Positions 62,930 to 64,000 of a DNA stretch of 64,000 bases are shown piece after piece. A model generated the notes under the pieces. The model saw only the letters and a list, made by a program, of their open reading frames with translations, was not told where the DNA came from and made no database searches. Source of the stretch: Streptomyces scabiei 87.22 (lineage in GTDB: Bacteria; Actinomycetota; Actinomycetes; Streptomycetales; Streptomycetaceae); assembly GCF_000091305.1 (NCBI RefSeq), contig NC_013929.1, forward strand, positions 62,001 to 126,000, in the 5' to 3' direction. Every line of letters starts with the position of its first letter. The first letter of the stretch is position 1. The position numbers and the translations under genes are program-made.

Positions 62930-63700
62930 GCCGGCCCTCACCACCCGTAGCTTCTTGGAGTTGTTCGAGCTGGTCGGCCACCCGGCCCGGTGAGCCGACG
63001 AACTGGGTGTCGAGGCGATCCTGGACGAGGGCCCGGTCCTCGCCGGTCCATGGGTGGGCGCGCGCTTCCTCCGGCGTCGGGTACTCGATGGCGCCCTCGG
63101 CGGTGCGGATGCTGCGGACCCACGGACCGTAGCCGGTGGCGAGTGCGCGGGCGGTGTCGTCGTTCTCGGCGACGACGACGTCCGCCGAGACGCTGACGTA
63201 CGGCTTGTCGAGGAACTCGGAAGGCTGGAAGAAGGGCCGGTAACCCTCCACCGCCTCCAGGACCATGGCCGTCGGTCGTCGATCTGCTCCGCGTAGTCCT
63301 GTGACTCGGCGCCCTGCAGGAGAAGCAGCCTCCGTTGCAGCGCGATACGGGGTGACCCGAGCAGATGCTCGAAGGAGAAACGGGGCGGAATCAACAGGCC
63401 GTTCGGAGTGCGGCCGTCGACGACCGGGGTCGCCTTCGGCAACGGTGCGGCCGGCTGTCCCGGCGGACGGCCGCCCGAGCGGCCCAGGCCCAGATCGAAG
63501 CGGCCGTTGGCGACGAGGTCGTGCTGGCGCGGGTCCGCGAGACCGCCCAGTGAGATCACGTCCAGGACGCCTGCGCGGAAGCATTCCTCGACGAAGTCGG
63601 CGAGTTGCTCGGAGGTTCCCGCGGCGGCCCAGTGTCCGGTGTCCTGTGCCGCGGTGATGAGTTCCCGCAGCGTGCAGCCCTGCCGCGCGCGCTTCTACCC
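62930..63700 (-). pseudogene. Luciferase-like flavin monooxygenase, several frameshifts
   Basis: Pieces of one LLM-class oxidoreductase appear in alternating frames: DVISLGGLADPRQHDLVANG, RFDLGLGRSGGRPPGQPAAP, a FSFEHLLGSPRIALQRRLLL block with GAESQDYAEQID, then MVLEAVEGYRPFFQPSEFLD, KPYVSVSADVVVAENDDTAR and VGSPGRVADQLEQLQEATG. The family uses FMNH2 or F420H2 to oxidise varied substrates. At least two shifts and a lost C-terminus (homology ends near 62930) show it is not functional. The N-terminus is also incomplete. Confidence 0.75.
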
Positions 63701-63749
63701 CGCGGATGGCTCTGCGACGACCACCGGCCGTAGCCGATAACACAGGGCC

Positions 63750-64000
63750 ACCCGAGTGAGCGCCCTACCCGCTACCGATCACTCCCACGGCTACCCGCTC
63801 CTGCTCGATTCCCGCCGCCCGCGCCAGCACGTACCAAGATCCGGACCATTTCCGGACCATCCCGCGCCAGAAGGCCGCGCCAACTACCGTCTTGGCTGTT
63901 CAGCAGGGGTACGGCTGCTGTACCACCAGTAGACCGGCGTCCCCATGGACGTCCGCGCACGTTTCCGCATCGGAAGCGTCAGCAACACCTTCTCCAGCGT
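63750..64000. other. Right-edge stretch, nothing assigned
   Basis: A minus-strand frame runs in from the window edge and reads TLEKVLLTLPMRKRARTSMG, then TPVYWWYSSRTPAEQPRR and stop at about 63885. It may be the C-terminus of a gene starting outside the window. No family is recognised. Confidence 0.3.

Overview
The window is high-GC actinobacterial DNA, most likely Streptomyces. The evidence is strongly biased codon third positions, frequent GTG/TTG starts, Tat and lipoprotein signals, secreted glycoside hydrolases with ricin-type lectin modules, a PASTA kinase, a LuxR (LAL) regulator and dense insertion sequences. The many truncated and frameshifted genes look like a chromosome-arm accessory region. 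I saw no rRNA, tRNA or CRISPR.

Layout. (1) 1-15.7 kb is a decaying sugar-utilisation region. It holds a secreted BNR-4 propeller protein with two near-identical N-terminal modules, a CBM42 remnant, a PucR-type regulator, an HSL-type esterase, a Tat-exported GH29 alpha-L-fucosidase, a ricin-lectin SGNH esterase, remnants of an aldo/keto reductase plus L-rhamnose/L-fucose-type mutarotase pair, and an orphan sugar-binding lipoprotein. A palindromic site close to ATACATCSGATGTAT recurs upstream of three of these genes and suggests one regulon. (2) 15.9-48.8 kb is bounded by two inverted copies of a 1704-bp IS5-type element that also carries a 196-codon open frame with a wHTH-like end (passenger gene, about 188 aa from the preferred start). 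The two halves of one IS110-family transposase lie outside copy B and inside copy A, and the 3-bp target duplications are swapped between copies, so the 28.9 kb between them (17604-46483) appears to have inverted by recombination between the copies. (3) Inside the inverted segment are an Imm-5-like gene, a broken LuxR regulator, a truncated biosynthetic operon (acyl-CoA dehydrogenase C-terminus, Sfp-type PPTase, BtrH-like protein, free-standing adenylation enzyme, flavin reductase, diaminobutyrate aminotransferase, LysE exporter), IS630, a broken PAS-SpoIIE phosphatase, IS3, a small membrane protein, decarboxylase and histidine-kinase remnants, an L-glutamate-oxidase-like flavoenzyme, a CASTOR/POLLUX-type channel, IS30 debris, a Ser/Thr kinase, an FAD epoxidase-like/GNAT pair and a broken acyl-ACP desaturase. 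(4) 49.8-56.6 kb holds a coupled MFS exporter and FAD monooxygenase, a broken ABC exporter, and a membrane desaturase-histidine kinase-response regulator operon whose order recalls the DesK/DesR membrane-fluidity system. (5) 57-64 kb holds a secreted GH5 enzyme, a broken TPR gene, an F420/NADP reductase-like and an IMPase-like gene facing a LysR regulator, and a broken luciferase-like monooxygenase.

Many breaks are single-base indels, often in G or C runs. Some pseudogene calls could therefore be assembly errors; the truncations at IS borders and the module losses could not.
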